Positions 1-13,048 of a stretch of 64,000 nucleotides of DNA are shown piece after piece; the stretch's first letter is position 1; every line of letters begins with the position of its first letter. Location: assembly GCA_963921795.1 (NCBI GenBank), contig OY997640.1:53521821-53585820 (forward strand). The letters run 5' to 3'. The position numbers were made by a program, and so were the translations under genes. Below the pieces are notes generated by a model. The model was not told where the DNA came from. It did not search any database and saw only the letters and a list, made by a program, of their open reading frames with translations. Origin of the DNA: Nannobrachium achirus (Eukaryota > Chordata > Actinopteri > Myctophiformes > Myctophidae).

Positions 1-346
1 CATATGCAATTCAAATAGGTCATTAGCATTCTTAGGCCTTATTCAGAGCCATTGACACATTTACTGTAGCTGCAACCATATATATGATTAATATTACAGT
101 AAATGAACATTATTGCACTGTTCAATTATAGAGCGTGCACTGTTCAATCAAAGCGAACATTTGGTGGGTCCCTCCAAGCCCATTTAGGGAAATTCTACCA
201 TATCTGAAACTGTGAACATTTTGTCCAAGCTTTCAGTGTAATTGCTTTATTGACAGCTGTGTGGCTTAAAAAGACCACAAGGTCAATGTCTTCTTCTGAT
301 TCCTTTATCTAGTCCTTAATACCTTTTCACTATCTCTATTTGCACG

Positions 347-394
<48 letters not shown>

Positions 395-523
395 ATTACT
401 TTTGAATTACTCTTATCTCGTATTACTGAATGATGTGTGACAAAAAGTGTTGTTGTGGAAGCTTATCTGGTAAGTATTATTTATAGATCAATATATTTGT
501 CCCTGTCTCTTCTCACTCACTCA

Positions 524-607
<84 letters not shown>

Positions 608-1012
608 CTGAACCATTAGTTAGTCTCTCACTCTTCTGTTGTCTTTAAGCCAATCCTCTGTTTTTCATGCTCTTAGATTGATTGGACTTAAGAGAATTTG
701 TTGACTATAAAAGGTCTCCACGCTTGTCAGAGTCCTGGGAGAGATGTTATCTGTATTTATGATTACATTCAAATGCCAAACTTGCTTTCATAATTCACAC
801 AGCAACAAGACATTTGCTCCTTGTTTCATGCCCCCCAACCCCCACCCACAGGTGTGTCTGAGTATTTCTGAGGCATCTCTTCCTCATCCTCAGAAGTTGG
901 AACACTGATCCAAAGCCCTCTTTATTTAGCATAAAGCATGAGGTGCAGATATGGCAAGGAGTAGCAGCAAGTCAGTGGCGAAGACCTTGGAGGATTTGAT
1001 GCTAGACTTGGG

Positions 1013-1078
<66 letters not shown>

Positions 1079-1100
1079 GCGTGTGCGTGTGCGTGTGCGT

Positions 1101-1134
<34 letters not shown>

Positions 1135-1140
1135 TTGCGC
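1..1140. other. TBCK intron sequence with microsatellites
   Basis: No exon recognised. It holds (CA)n tracts at 350-389 and 531-604 and a compound (TG)n/(GTGTGC)n tract at 1013-1136. The open frames here are dipeptide translations of these repeats. Confidence 0.7.
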
Positions 1141-1384
1141 TAGGGGTGGGCGATACTGGAAAAAAACAGTATCACGATACTCTTCATGCTGTATCACGAT
1201 ACACGATATTATCACGATACTGTTTTATGCGAGTTTTTAGGTTTATTATGCTTATTAGACCCACACAGATATTCTATTGATAATCCATTCATTTTTATGC
1301 TGCAGATAGAAAGATAGATTGCCTAATCTATGATTTTTTTAATGATAACATATTTTGATTTTTGATTAAACAATTAACATTTTT

Positions 1385-1575
1385 TACCTCAAAATATTTA
1401 CTAGTTGGTGTGATGATGGTTCAGGTCATTCATATGGGTCCCAGAAATGTTTTATGGGTTCCCTCAAAATGTTTTTGAGTGTTGTGAGCTTGTAGATCGG
1501 CTATTTTCAAAACAATTTGGCTAAATCATTTCGGGACCTCTCTGGGGGTCTCGACCCACAGGTTGACAACAACCA
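1385..1575 (+). mobile_element. hAT remnant with hairpin-module arm
   Basis: The sequence ending in TCTCGACCCACAGGTTGACA resembles the right end of the element at 61228-61531. It includes one module arm at 1481-1511 (GTTGTGAGCTTGTAGATC followed by GGCTATTTTC). Confidence 0.5.
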
Positions 1576-1767
1576 ATGCCTTACCATTGAAACTTAGGGG
1601 AAAACAAATTACCCTACGACCAACCAAAGTCTTTTTACAGAATTACTCCGTATTTTACAATACAGTTACAGGGGTTGACACTAAGGTCTCAGAGGCACTT
1701 GCCCGTCGGGCAAGTACAGGTCATGTTCTACTTGCCCTCAGGTCTTGGCCACTTGCCCCCCCGCAGC

Positions 1768-2170
1768 GGTGGAAAGTAACTAAGTACATTTACTTAAACA
1801 CTGTACTTGAGTACAATTTGGAGGCATTTGTACTTTACTTGTGTATTTCCAATATGTTTACTTCTACTCCACTACATCTCGGATCCCAATATTGTACTTT
1901 TACTCTTCTACAATTATTTAAAAACTACTTTGCAGATATAAATTATAAAACATACAGAAACCACTGAAAATAGATGATCTGCAAGCTAGCATGTAGATCT
2001 GCTATTTTCAAACATTTTGTATGTTTACTTTTGGTACTTTAAGAACTTATTGATAAGAACTTATTGATGACAATATTTTTATACTTTTACCCAAGTAAAT
2101 CTTGAATTCCGTACTTTTACTTGTAACACAGTATTTCTATATCACAGTAACCTATTGATACTTTTAGTTT
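1768..2170 (+). mobile_element. hAT-like MITE of the GTAAAGTAAC/ACTTTTAC family, nested
   Basis: It begins CAGCGGTGGAAAGTAACTAA and contains the interior signature of ACTTTTAC and CAAGTA blocks. It is related to the intact copy at 59576-60041. A degenerate hairpin module lies at 1966-2010. The right boundary is uncertain. Confidence 0.5.
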
Positions 2171-2295
2171 TACTTAATCATATAATAATCTATAATCATA
2201 GACTTGGTTGCTTGTTTCTCTCTCACAAACAACACCTGGCAACGCTGGACACCACAGCAGACGATCTAGCCTGGGCTGGCTTCCAATTTCGGGCT

Positions 2296-2543
2296 TTTGA
2301 TCCGGTCGGGAGCGGAAGATCTCCTACGTTTTTCTGTATTCCAAAACGGACTACACTTTGGCCGGAAACAACGACCGGAAACAGTTTTAACCCGTACTTG
2401 CGCATGCGCTAACTACATGGCTAACGACTTGCGCATGCGCTAACTGGGTTGAAACTGTTTCCGATCGTTGTTTCCGGCCAAAGTGTAGTCCGTTTTGGAC
2501 TACAGAAAAACGTAGGAGATCTTCCGCTCCCGACCGGATCAAA
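2296..2543. repeat. Long foldback: 98-bp inverted arms with 52-bp spacer
   Basis: Left arm 2296-2393 starts TTTGATCCGGTCGGGAGC; right arm 2446-2543 is its near-perfect reverse complement. The spacer contains CTTGCGCATGCGCTAAC twice in direct orientation (about 2397-2413 and 2428-2444), itself palindromic at GCGCATGCGC. Confidence 0.85.
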
Positions 2544-3152
2544 CGGCCCGTTTAGTAAACGAAGACCAGGCTTTCCCCCAGCGGAAAGCCTGGTGATGCG
2601 AGGTTACAGACGATCTGAGTCGGAGATGTGTTTACTTTATCTTAGTTAGCACAATGCTAACAAGCAGGCTGCCCAGCAGACTGTGCATACGCATGCTGCT
2701 CATGATTAAATGCATTATGTAGAGCAATACAGGGAGTGAAAGATCGGAAAAGCTCTGTTGATAACATGGGAAATAGACGCTTTGCAAAAAAAAAGAAAAA
2801 AAAAGACGCTTCGCAAGGGGGAAAAAATAGACGCTTCGCGAACATGTTTCACTGTTTTAGCGCAGCAGCCTCTGCTATAGATTTAGTCACTTTTGCCCTG
2901 TGCTTCTGCACGTAAAGCGTGTAGATAATCTGGCCATGCTGTAGCATAATGTGAGTTTGTGTTTTCGACTGAGCTTACTAGCTGCTCGTTCGTTCAGTGT
3001 GTGTGTTTGTGGAGAGAGAGAGAGAGAGAGAGATGATTTTCTGTATGACTGTTTGTATCACGAGAGAAACGATACTCTGAAATGGCATATCGTGGCAAAG
3101 CTGTATCGTCGAGACGATAATTATCGCCATATCGCCCACCCCTAGTTTGCGC

Positions 3153-4131
3153 GTGAATGCACGTGTCTGTGTGGTCTGCTCAACAGCAGCACTTATTGGT
3201 CACCCAGTCCCGCCACTTGGTCACCCAGCGGTATTGCAGCTGTTGCTACTATAGTATACCGCAAACATACTTAGCTACATACTGTACATAGCTACACACT
3301 CAGTCAAGCATGGGAGCACTTGCACCACTCAAAAAAACATTGAACAAACAGATGGGTACTTTATTGTGTGTGCTTGCGTGTGTGCGCGAGTGTGTCAAGG
3401 TTAGAGTATTTATTATAGTTTAGAAATTTTCATTAGTTTTTATTTTGTTTTTGAAAAGGCTTAGATTTAGTCTAGTTTTTTATTAGTTTTGTCATCTTAG
3501 ATTATTTGTTATTGTAATATGGGGTATTTATCATGAGTGAGATTCCAAAAGATCAGAAAAAAATATTACGTAAAACCTGTACAGCTAAAATAATGTATAG
3601 ATCTCATATCCACTCATAATGGAATAAAATAAAATTATATTTTCTATATAACTTTTAGTTTGTTTTGTAAACACAATACATTTAGTGAGTTATTGTTGTT
3701 TTGTAAAAGATGTTTTCCAACAAAGTGTACAGAAAGAGTTAAAGTTATATTTTTATGTGGCCACACCCACCAGTTCATTAAGTATGCCTGGTTGTCAGGT
3801 GGGTGGTGACCCAGCTGAAGTTAGCCACACCCACAGTGTTGAGTGTATGGTAAAAGGGGAGGGGATGAGTTTATGATGTCATTAACTCAGTGTTTTTCAG
3901 TTGGGCCTTTTGACTCAGAGGCTTTCAGCTTTCAGGAAGTAACCAAAAATACACAGGGAAGACATATTTGCACATTATAACCCCACCCAGTGGTCTATTA
4001 GAGTAATGTTAACTTCATAGACACATACAAAACTATGGCACCACCTCTTTAACTATAATAAACTCGGTGGGTTCCGTGTGTTTGGCATTATGCTGTGATG
4101 CCTATGGTCACTAGTGTTTTATTCTTAATTG
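3153..4131. other. TBCK intron, old repeat remnants
   Basis: No exon seen. AT-rich sequence at about 3400-3640 with TTAGTTTTTATT blocks resembles the interior of the hAT-like element at 55659-56156 and is probably a decayed relative. Confidence 0.4.
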
Positions 4132-5270
4132 TCTCCACCAGCCGAAGGCTTGGGGGAGAGTATGTTTTCCCCTTCGTCCGTCCGTGTGTGCGTGCGTGCG
4201 TCCGTGCGTCCGTCCGTGTGTCATCGCAGTTTGTGTGCAGCTAATCTCAGTCGCTGTTGGCCCGGTCGCTGCCAAAGTGAGCACACACATTCCCTGGATG
4301 CCAATCTAGAACCTCTGCCCTAAATTTTTCAAATGGGCCTTTTCTAGCGCCACCTAGTGGCCGATGTTCGCAAAACACATTTCTGTGCACTACTCTTACA
4401 GATTTTGTCCAAAAATCCTACAAATCGGTAGGCAGTATCTCGACAGTCATGTGATCGACACAGATCTGTCCGATTTTGCATATTCCTTCCTGATTGGCTA
4501 AAATTGGCTTCCAAAGTTTGTAGGATTGAGCCGTTTTGAACAAAATGCCTCAAATCCCAAACGCAAAGTGCAATTATCATGAAATCGCGCACACACGTTC
4601 CCACTAGGCCGAGGAAGAAATGCCACTTAATTTTTTTTAAATCAGCCTCATGGTGGCGCTATAACAGGCCGATTTGTGGTTTTACCTATAACTCCATCGA
4701 TCAGTTTCAAACTTTGTAAGCGCACTCCCTAGAGGCTAAGGATAAACCTTTGCCCTGCATTTTTCACATCAGCCTTTTATAGCGCCACCTTTGGGCAGAC
4801 TTATGTAAAACACATTTTTGGATATTACTCCTTGAGATTTTATCCAAAAATCACGCAAATCGGTACACAGTATCTCTATAGTCATGTGATCAAGTCCGAT
4901 CCGTCTGATATTTCATATTCCATCCTGATTGGCTAATATTAGCTTCCAAAGTTTGCAGGATTGCTCCGTTTTTGAACAAAATGCTTCAAATCATCAACGC
5001 AGCTTGCGATTACCGTGAAATTTGCCACACATATTCCCACTACGTCAAGGAACAAATGCTACCTTTTTTCACATTGGCCTGTTATAGCGCCACCAGCAGG
5101 TAGAGTTTAGCAAAACACATTTTTGGAACACAATGCTTCAAATCATGCATGCAGCGTCCGATTTCCATGAAAGATCTATGGTGAAGAACACATGCCACCC
5201 TTTTTACATTGGCCTATTATACAGTAGCACCACTGGTGGAGACCTGTGCTCGGAAGAGCACTGCTTCTAG
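4132..5270 (+). mobile_element. Non-autonomous Helitron/Helentron-like element
   Basis: The 5' end TCTCCACCAG (4132-4141) has its perfect inverted match CTGGTGGAGA at 5233-5242. The 3' end has a hairpin GTGCTC-GGAA-GAGCAC (5246-5261), five bases, then CTAG (5267-5270) followed by T, as at Helitron 3' termini. No target-site duplication is seen. The interior holds imperfect tandem blocks of about 420 bp marked by TATAGCGCCACC and CATGTGATC. No Rep/helicase gene is present. Confidence 0.65.
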
Positions 5271-8200
5271 TTTAATTTGTTTTCTCATTTGTTTTGGTTC
5301 AGCTCTTGATACTTGCTCTTAGCTGTTAGTGGCCTACAGTACTCTTGTGTTTCATTATTACTGATGTTGCTGCTATGACACCTGAATCTGCGAATGGGGA
5401 TTAAATGATTTATGCCTTTCGTCCCTTGTGTTACAAACGCATTGATCATTCATTTGTCATAATTCTGCCAGACAAACAAACAGCCTGGTGTCTGAATGAC
5501 AGCTGTCACTGTTGATAGAAGCTGTGTCACAACCACCAGACGCCAGACTAATATGAACCTTTTTTTATTACTGTCAGGTTGTCTGTCCACTTTATTATTG
5601 ACTGACGCGAATGATTCAAATGAATTGAATGACTGACAACCACAAGTGATGCCCATAATTCGGGCAGAATCGTTTCCCCAGTGAGCTCCATATGAAACCT
5701 GTGGATGAGAAGCGTTTTTCAGTTAAACCCAGTTCATAAATCGAATTCATAATCGGCAAATAATCTATGGGATATCCACAAATTGAGTGCTGCACAGTCT
5801 TGGATCTAGGTAGATGTAAGGGTCCTCTGTATGTCTGAGTGGACGGTAATAACCGAACCTGGCAGTATCTGTACGTTTACCAGTCACCAAACCTCTGCTG
5901 AAGGAGAAACTAATATGGTTGTTATTCCTTCAATTTCTCTGTGCTTCATGACATACAACAGAGTTGCTTGACATGCGTTACTTTCTTTAACAGATTTTTT
6001 TTGTTTGTTTATACAATGAAAATATCTGTAACCCTTCCTTTTACAGTACAAATCTGGGGCTGTTCGTCAGTAGATATTGTAGATCACAGCCAATCAACTT
6101 GACATTTCATATTCCTCACAGGAGGTATAGGCTGACAGCTACTGTATAGCACCTCAAGCAGCATACACAGTTTATACTACCGGTATACTAGTGAGACGCC
6201 TCAGGGCGACATGTGACCTCGCGAGGTCACGCCAATTCTTGGTCATCTGGCCAGTGATGTATATCGGACCAGTTACCCATACAGTATATGGAGACCCCTG
6301 CAAGATAGTCAACAATGTTTATACCATTCTGATAAGTCCGAGTCACAGTGATGTGGCACAGAGTGACAGTGATGTGATCTTCATATATGGGCATAAAGGG
6401 ATTCTGTTAGAGTGGTTCCCATGACATCACAACACAGATATATTTTATGCCCATACATACAAGCTGTGACATTTCTCATGGTAAACTGTGACCTTCGGTC
6501 GCAATTAATTCTAATTGAACATAATTCAATTCTTTCACTTTAATCCATTTTAATATTACCAAATAATGCAGTGTGTTCAGAATGGGAACCCATTGGTTTA
6601 TGCATATTTACTTGTTGCATTTAGTTTTGAATTTTCACCAATTCGTTTTTTTCTGTAGCTAAAAACAAGTCAGTTTCCCAGGATTTCTTGGGATAGGTTT
6701 TCTTTTCATAGGATAGAAAATGTCTCATTTTGGGTGTAAATGTTTAACCCGTACACTCAGGATGTCTGTCAACTACTGGCTATGAGGATGAGAGAACTGA
6801 GCCTGTTATCGCAGATTGATCTTTCATTATGTTATGCATCAGCTCTGACCTTTATTCACCCCCGCTGTTTTGTCTTTCTACAAAAATGTATAATTTGGTA
6901 GAGAATATTTATAAGTGAGTGTGAAACAACTCGATAAAACACAGCTTGATAGCTTGAAATGTCAACATTGATTGCAAATGTTTTTCTTTCTTTCTTTTCT
7001 TTGGCATTTTTTACTTTAACAGGAAATATGTGCTGAGCAAGCATGCTTTTTAATAGCAGCACTGCTTCACACATACAATTTCACAAATTCGCAAATCTTG
7101 TGAGTTGCAGACGGCAGCCACAGTCATCTAAAAGCCGTGGCACATTGAAAGCACATTTGATGCGTGTGTCCGTGACATGCGTCAAGAATTCACATTGGAA
7201 ACGCATGCATACATGCACGCTGGGAGTCCCATTTTTTCATTCACTTTCTTCTCCTTCACTCTGGTCTTCGCCTAGCGTTGACACTCCAAAATAGAACCAA
7301 GCTCTGAGACAGGTTTTAACGCGTCCGATTGATGCCTCTAGTATGGCTGCAACAGCTTTTGATAACGTGCTCGCGTCTGACGCTCGCGGTCTGTCAGGGG
7401 CTTAATGTTGGCAACAGAATAGTTCCATCTGATGTAAAGTACCTGGCTCAAGGGTCTAACCCCTACTACTTAATCCTGCATGTTTAAATGCCTTAGTCAA
7501 GGGCGCTTTGATAGTACTTTCTGAGGGTGGGTAGAACATAACCTCTAAATAAAAAGGTGGAATGGCTAGAATGGCTGCTGGGCCATCAACAGTATGGACA
7601 GGGCATTGGCCATGGAGGGGGAGTGGCTCACCGTAGTGTCCACGTAAAATACTGCCACTCAGTGAAACCATGATATTCTTCGCTCCTTGCGCGCAGGACG
7701 TGTCTAGTAGTAGCTCCACAGGTAACTTCTAATTACACCATTAGCGTTAGGTTATGGTTATTGTACTGATTGCACTGTGAATGCTGCTGCTTTTCTTTTT
7801 CATTGCACTGATTGAGATGGACACTTTATTTGATAGGCATCGCAGTGATTGCAATATTTGTTTTGTATACTAATATTATACTGTTCGGTTCTGTGATGAC
7901 GGTACTTCTTATTGCTTTTATTGCTTTTGTATTGCTGTATATGGCAGTACATTCCTTACTGTGCTTGCTGTGCTGCCTCTAGATGTATGAAATTCCCCCA
8001 TGGGATCAATAAAGGTATAACATGACTTCATCAAAAACGCTGTTGATGTGTATTGGGTTATGGTGGAGTTTATAAAGACAAGAAAACAATGTGCAGACGA
8101 TGCAAACCGAAGTCGAGATGCTATTTTGTGAAGTACACCTGCCTCTGTCAATGTTTTCATACATTTCTCTACCATTTTTGTCGATCAATATGAGTTGCTT

Positions 8201-8550
8201 TCATTGGATCCACTCAATAACAGTTTGGCCACAAGCGAGAGACTGCCCGCTCAATTTTATCCACTGTTTCCAATGTGAGTTTCCCTAGAACTCCATTCAG
8301 AGTGGAGCGGATTTGGAGGGCTAGCCGCTCGAGTCTATAGTAGGTAGAGCATAAGTTATTTGGTTCTTCTACCCAGATCTTATGCAGAATTGAATTATGT
8401 AGTATTTTCCAAAATTCAGTTTGACAGACACTCAACCTTCCTGTAATAATATCCACAAATATAAATACTCCTAGACATTGTTGTGTGCTAAATTGTACAG
8501 TTGCCTGTCGATTATTCAGCTTGTTCTCACACAGACAAAGTTGGCATACT

Positions 8551-8602
<52 letters not shown>

Positions 8603-9019
8603 ACCTTAAAATTTGTGTTTACCACTTAAGCTCTATTTTCAATTTAATATTTCAATATTTTCGTTGGGGGAACAATGATATTTTCATTAATTTAATAAAT
8701 TAATTTAATTAAATTTAAATAGGGATGCCAGGGTTAAACTTATTAAACGACTTTCTAAAATATATTCTGGCCTATCCATATATATACAAAAACGTCTTGG
8801 CTATTTGGTGGGCAGGAGATTGTTTAGCTCATTCCATTTATTTCGTAGACGGGGGAACATTGGGACTTAACCTGTCATCTTTGCAGGTGACTTTCACAAA
8901 GTGCTGAAATACATAAATATTCAGCATTATCATGACGACATCCACAGCCACTCTGTGAAACATTTATTTTGTCCTAATCAAATGCAACCTCATACAGTGT
9001 GATTCTCTGCCCTCTCTAG
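5271..9019. other. TBCK intron with a few repeat fragments
   Basis: No coding exon recognised. It contains a CCATACAGTATATGG unit at 6277-6291, a (CA)n tract at 8553-8600, and a LINE-tail-like end (ttcccccatgggatcaataaagg type) at about 7985-8020. Confidence 0.5.
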
Positions 9020-9183
9020 TCCCGCGAGCCCCTGGCGCTGAGTGACCTTAAAGCAGAGGGTTCTCCTCGGATCTCGGCTGAGGACTTCATTGACCTGTGT
9101 GAGCTGTCTCCAGGTGGGCAGTTCAAGAGGACAAAAGCCAGCAAGCCCAAGATTGTGGCTGTGGACATCCGCTGTGCTGAGGA
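9020..9183 (+). CDS. TBCK: TBCK coding exon, third from last (start of rhodanese-like domain)
   Basis: TBCK is a TBC-domain pseudokinase linked to mTOR signalling and endolysosomal trafficking, and it ends in a rhodanese-like domain. This exon follows a pyrimidine-rich acceptor (ccctctctag) and reads in phase 0 for 54 codons plus two bases. It begins [10 protein letters not shown] and contains [16 protein letters not shown] and [13 protein letters not shown], the first beta strand of the rhodanese fold with its VDIR motif. The donor is GA|GTATCC, and the split codon is completed as GAC (Asp) by the exon at 15466, giving RCAEDFNRGHISG. That continuity sets both boundaries. Upstream exons (pseudokinase, TBC) are not seen in the preceding 9 kb and must lie outside the window. 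The family was recognised from protein sequence; no database search was run. Confidence 0.9.
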
Positions 9184-9191
9184 GTATCCTT

Positions 9192-9385
9192 ACAGATTTT
9201 AAGATCATTTTTTTTGGCTTTTCTGCCTTTATTATTGATAGTATTACTGTACAGTGAAGATAGGACTGGAAACGGGGAGAGAGAGATGAGGAGTGACACA
9301 CACTTCGTTGGGATCGAGATTTGATCCCGCAACACACTATCAGCCATTAGCCTATATGTGGTATGTGCCTGGACCACGGGCGCCC
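9192..9385 (-). mobile_element. tRNA-derived SINE-like copy, minus strand
   Basis: On the minus strand a tRNA-like head with a box-B-like GGGATCAAATCTCG is followed by a body with tctctctctccccgtttcc and ends in an A-rich tail (plus-strand T run at about 9207-9214). It starts just after the TBCK donor at 9184. A similar body is seen at about 23910-24040. Confidence 0.45.
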
Positions 9386-9567
9386 AAGAAATGTTAGTTG
9401 CTTTAAGAATAATCGGCAGTCCACAGTGTCTTTTTGTAATTCTAAAATTTAGCAAACTGAGAGGTATAGTGAACAATGAACATAATTGTTTAAATGTAGT
9501 AATTAAATTAAGTTGTTGGCCTGAGTATCGCTATACAGTATACACACACATGGTACCGACTCAGAGT

Positions 9568-9787
9568 AAAGGTCTTTGCACACTGCTGCGTTTTTCGGGC
9601 CGAATATCGGAGTGAATTTCGGAGTGTTCGTATTTATTTTCGAACCAGGGTTGATTTTTCCGATTTTCGCAGCTGTCGCACTGAGTCCCTTGCTCTCTCT
9701 CTCTTTCCTCTCTCTCTCCCTGGCCTACGGCTTTCGGATTTCCAAAACGCAACGAAAACACGCAGTGCAGTGTGCAACCACCTTAAG
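9568..9787 (+). mobile_element. Short MITE
   Basis: The left end AAAGGTCTTTGCACACTGC and the right end, whose reverse complement reads AAGGTGGTTGCACACTGCA, form imperfect inverted repeats about 215 bp apart. No coding capacity. Confidence 0.5.
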
Positions 9788-10517
9788 ATGTGCTTTTTGA
9801 ATGGTGTCATGAATTCACACCATGGCAATTCAACTCTAGAGTATCTTCTAAGCGAGTATCAGTTTAATCTTTAAATGTCTGATTCAACTTTTTAACCTTT
9901 GCATAATTTAGCAAAATAACTACCAACATGGTAGAGCATTGGAATTGACCTTTTTATCACTTATTTCATTTATGTATGAATTATTTATTAGCCTGAGTAG
10001 CCTATTAAATACCCTTTCAAGGAATTACTAAGTGACATTAGTTCAGTGACACCAATTTACTGTTAAGAAATTAGGTTGGATATGACTGTCCAGGCTGCTT
10101 GTTATTATGTGATATGATGAGTCACACATCACTGAAAAATGTTTTCAATAGACTTGCATGAAACCCAAGGACATGGTCATGTTTTTACTGACAGCTGTTG
10201 ATCCCGGTTTGCATGCTCCTAAAATTGCTATTGCTGTCAGGTTGCAGGTCAAAGTCTTTATATTTCTCTACTGCATCACCACCATCTTACATCGTTGACA
10301 GCAGTAGGACATGGCATACAAAATTCACTCATTCAGTCTGACAACAGGAATGTTTCCTGTTCGATCCCCGGCTCTTACTGGTTTTGTGTAGATGTGAACT
10401 CGGACACATTATTTAATATTTACACATTTGCAGGCAGTTGCTGGAGCTATCCTTTGTCTTTGGTTCAAGGCTGTTCAGACAGGAGGTGGCGTGTCTGTGT
10501 GTGTGTGTGTGCGTGTG

Positions 10518-10593
<76 letters not shown>

Positions 10594-10620
10594 AGCGTGC
10601 GAGCGAGCGAGCGAGCGAGC

Positions 10621-10673
<53 letters not shown>

Positions 10674-13048
10674 CAAGTTTTCACAAGGTTAAAAGGAGGA
10701 GTGCTGAATACGACTTTCAGACACTATGTATATGCATACATTCAGTTAAGGTCGGAGGGATTCTCTCTTTATCCCTCTGTACCCTTGATGTAAAATGCCT
10801 GAATTTGTCTGTATCAGATCTCTGATCTTCTGCCCAGCTTCTGAGCAGATGCCAATGTTTTGCTTGATTCTGAGAATCAAACACAGTAGTTCAGCTCCCA
10901 TCAAAGACTAGCCTGAGCCAGACTGAAGCAATGATCTACTCTGGTCACGCACTGCCGAACACCCAAAACAATCTCTGCAGGGTTTCACTTAACCACCTCC
11001 AGCGTAAGTCCAAGCTGCCCTAGCACTCCCTTCAATCTGAGCAGAGGGCAGGGTGGTCCTAGGGATTAAGTGTTCTGATGCATTCCTCCTGGAACCTGAG
11101 CAGAATACATTGTGCTGTCTCTGCTGGCTCAGCCCAACACATCTCAGACCATCCTGTTTGATTTGTACCCTGGCTGCACACGATACACAAACTATTTAGT
11201 GTGTGCGTGCGTGTTTACGTGTGTGCATGTGTATCTGCCACACAAACGAATACCCCCAGACTCCGAGGTTTATCTGATCTAAATCCCTTAGATTAAAAAT
11301 ATAAGACAACTGGTTGTCAGATCAAATGGCTCCATAATCCATCACGGGTGGCTCTTCACAAACGCAATATCAAAGACGGAAAGGTAATTTCGCAGTTCTA
11401 AATCAACAATATTTATTCTCTTTTATTGCTTGTCTCGAAGTACTCAACACAATGCTGACTTTCAAACTTTCACTGCCTGGAAAGTGAGCCTCACTCCTTC
11501 TTAGCATTGTCAGTGGAATGGTGATTCTCTAAGCAGAGAAGGGGATAGAAGGTTAAAGAGTCATTAATCAGTGAGGATTAGAATGGCAATTCCTCCAGCA
11601 CAAATCCCTGCCACTATAGACTCCTGATAGACAGACGTTCCTCGGGCTAACCCCAAAAGAACAAAAGGAGGATTTGACCACGGGATTTGGCGAACTCCTA
11701 GTCCACCAGCGCTGTGTTTCACAGGCTAAACCAATAATGTTGGTCTGTTCGGTCACAAAAGGGGGGGATTAATATTTGTATGGGTTTGAAACAGCTAAAT
11801 CCTGATTTAGTTGTCTTGCTATCTGACAGATAATAGGCATAATAGGCATTTACTTGTCTAGCTTTAACAGCCATCACTTACTTGTATTATTTCCAGTTCT
11901 AAGGTAACATATGGTAACAGAATGGGATTTAAAGGTAATTTAATGGATTATGTTGTACGATTAGCCCAAAAATGTTCTCACATCACCTGAAATGATGTAG
12001 TGAATTGCACAATTTGCTCCCAGAAAGTACAGTAATGCAGCTGAGAGACAATTCTACAATGATAATGGTTAGTCATTTATACTGTATACACAATCCTTCT
12101 TGGTTCTATTCCTTTCTCTCTGGCAGCCCACTGTCCTCTAATTTCTTCTGTTTTTCCCCCAACTTTATTCTGCTCTCTTCTGTTCTTTTCTTTCTTTTTA
12201 GTTTTCTGGGGCCTCATTCATACAATATATTGTTGGATTTATGCAAAAACAATCCTAAAATCATTTCGATATTCTTTGTTCGAAACTAAGAAGTGTATTA
12301 TGTGTTACCCACCATTTATTTATACACCTCTAATTATCTGCATATGAATGTGGTTTAGAATCACCTTTGCCTCTGGAAAGGGAACAATTACAGATTTCCA
12401 CGTACTGTGGAAAGTCTACCGCACAAGTAAGACAGGACCATGGAAAACGAAAGAAAGTCAACTGCACCTATAACCCCAGGGAAATAAAAGTTGACGCGCG
12501 CCTGTTTTTCAGCTGTAAACGGAAAGGGTACAGTATCTAGCTGTCAAGATACATAGAATAGCCCGGATCACGGTGGGTAGGGATGCGGTTAAGAGATGAC
12601 TGGGATACTTAAACTGTCACTGAGTTCCCTCTAGACAGTCCCCGTAGTGAGGAATCTCAGAGTGAAGAGTACTTGGACAGTACAGGTATGCAGGGTTACA
12701 GCGTGTCAGCACACAAACCTAAGAAAACGTTTCTTGGGAAATAAAAGCGACATCTAAGCCACTCATCATTGTGAGCAAGAAAGTAATTCCTGTCTCTGAA
12801 AACGTGTTCTCTCTTATGAAATTCACAGTTGCTACATCTTTCAATAACAGCCACGTTTGAGTTATTTTGCCACACAAATTAATGTATTTAGTTGAAAACA
12901 CATTGGGTTTGGAATGGATATTGGCTTAATTCTTCACAACTGTAACTGATGAAATGCCATGTCATAACTCATAAGTAAGTGCCCAGTTTTCTGCAGTTAA
13001 GAGGATGTGCACTTCATATGATAATGTCCACGTCTAAGTAATTAAGTT
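9788..13048. other. TBCK intron, mostly unique sequence plus microsatellite
   Basis: A compound (TG)n/(GTGC)n/(GA)n tract lies at 10497-10674. No exon or clear transposon is seen in 10680-13048; SINE-like fragments may be present near 10900-11170. Confidence 0.4.
10497..10674 (+). repeat. Compound (TG)n/(GTGC)n/(GAGC)n/(GA)n microsatellite
   Basis: Successive simple repeats grade into one another over 178 bp. Confidence 0.95.

Larger units (their letters stand above)
1141..3144 (+). mobile_element. 2.0-kb hAT-like element carrying nested repeats
   Basis: Terminal inverted repeats TAGGGGTGGGCGATA (1141) and TATCGCCCACCCCTA (ending 3144) are flanked by identical 8-bp repeats GTTTGCGC (1133-1140, 3145-3152). 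No transposase is visible. Inside lie a remnant of another hAT family (about 1385-1575), a TIR-bearing element of the GGTGGAAAGTAAC type (about 1768-2170) and a 98-bp-arm foldback (2296-2543). Confidence 0.8.

Noticed and set aside
437-619. Open frames made of His-Thr or Cys-Val repeats (here and at about 20 other places)
   Set aside because: They are translations of (CA)n/(TG)n microsatellites, open in several frames and on both strands, with no other coding signal.
1-9019. Earlier TBCK exons (TBC or kinase-like domain)
   Set aside because: No open stretch with splice sites resembling TBCK was found; all longer frames fall in repeats.
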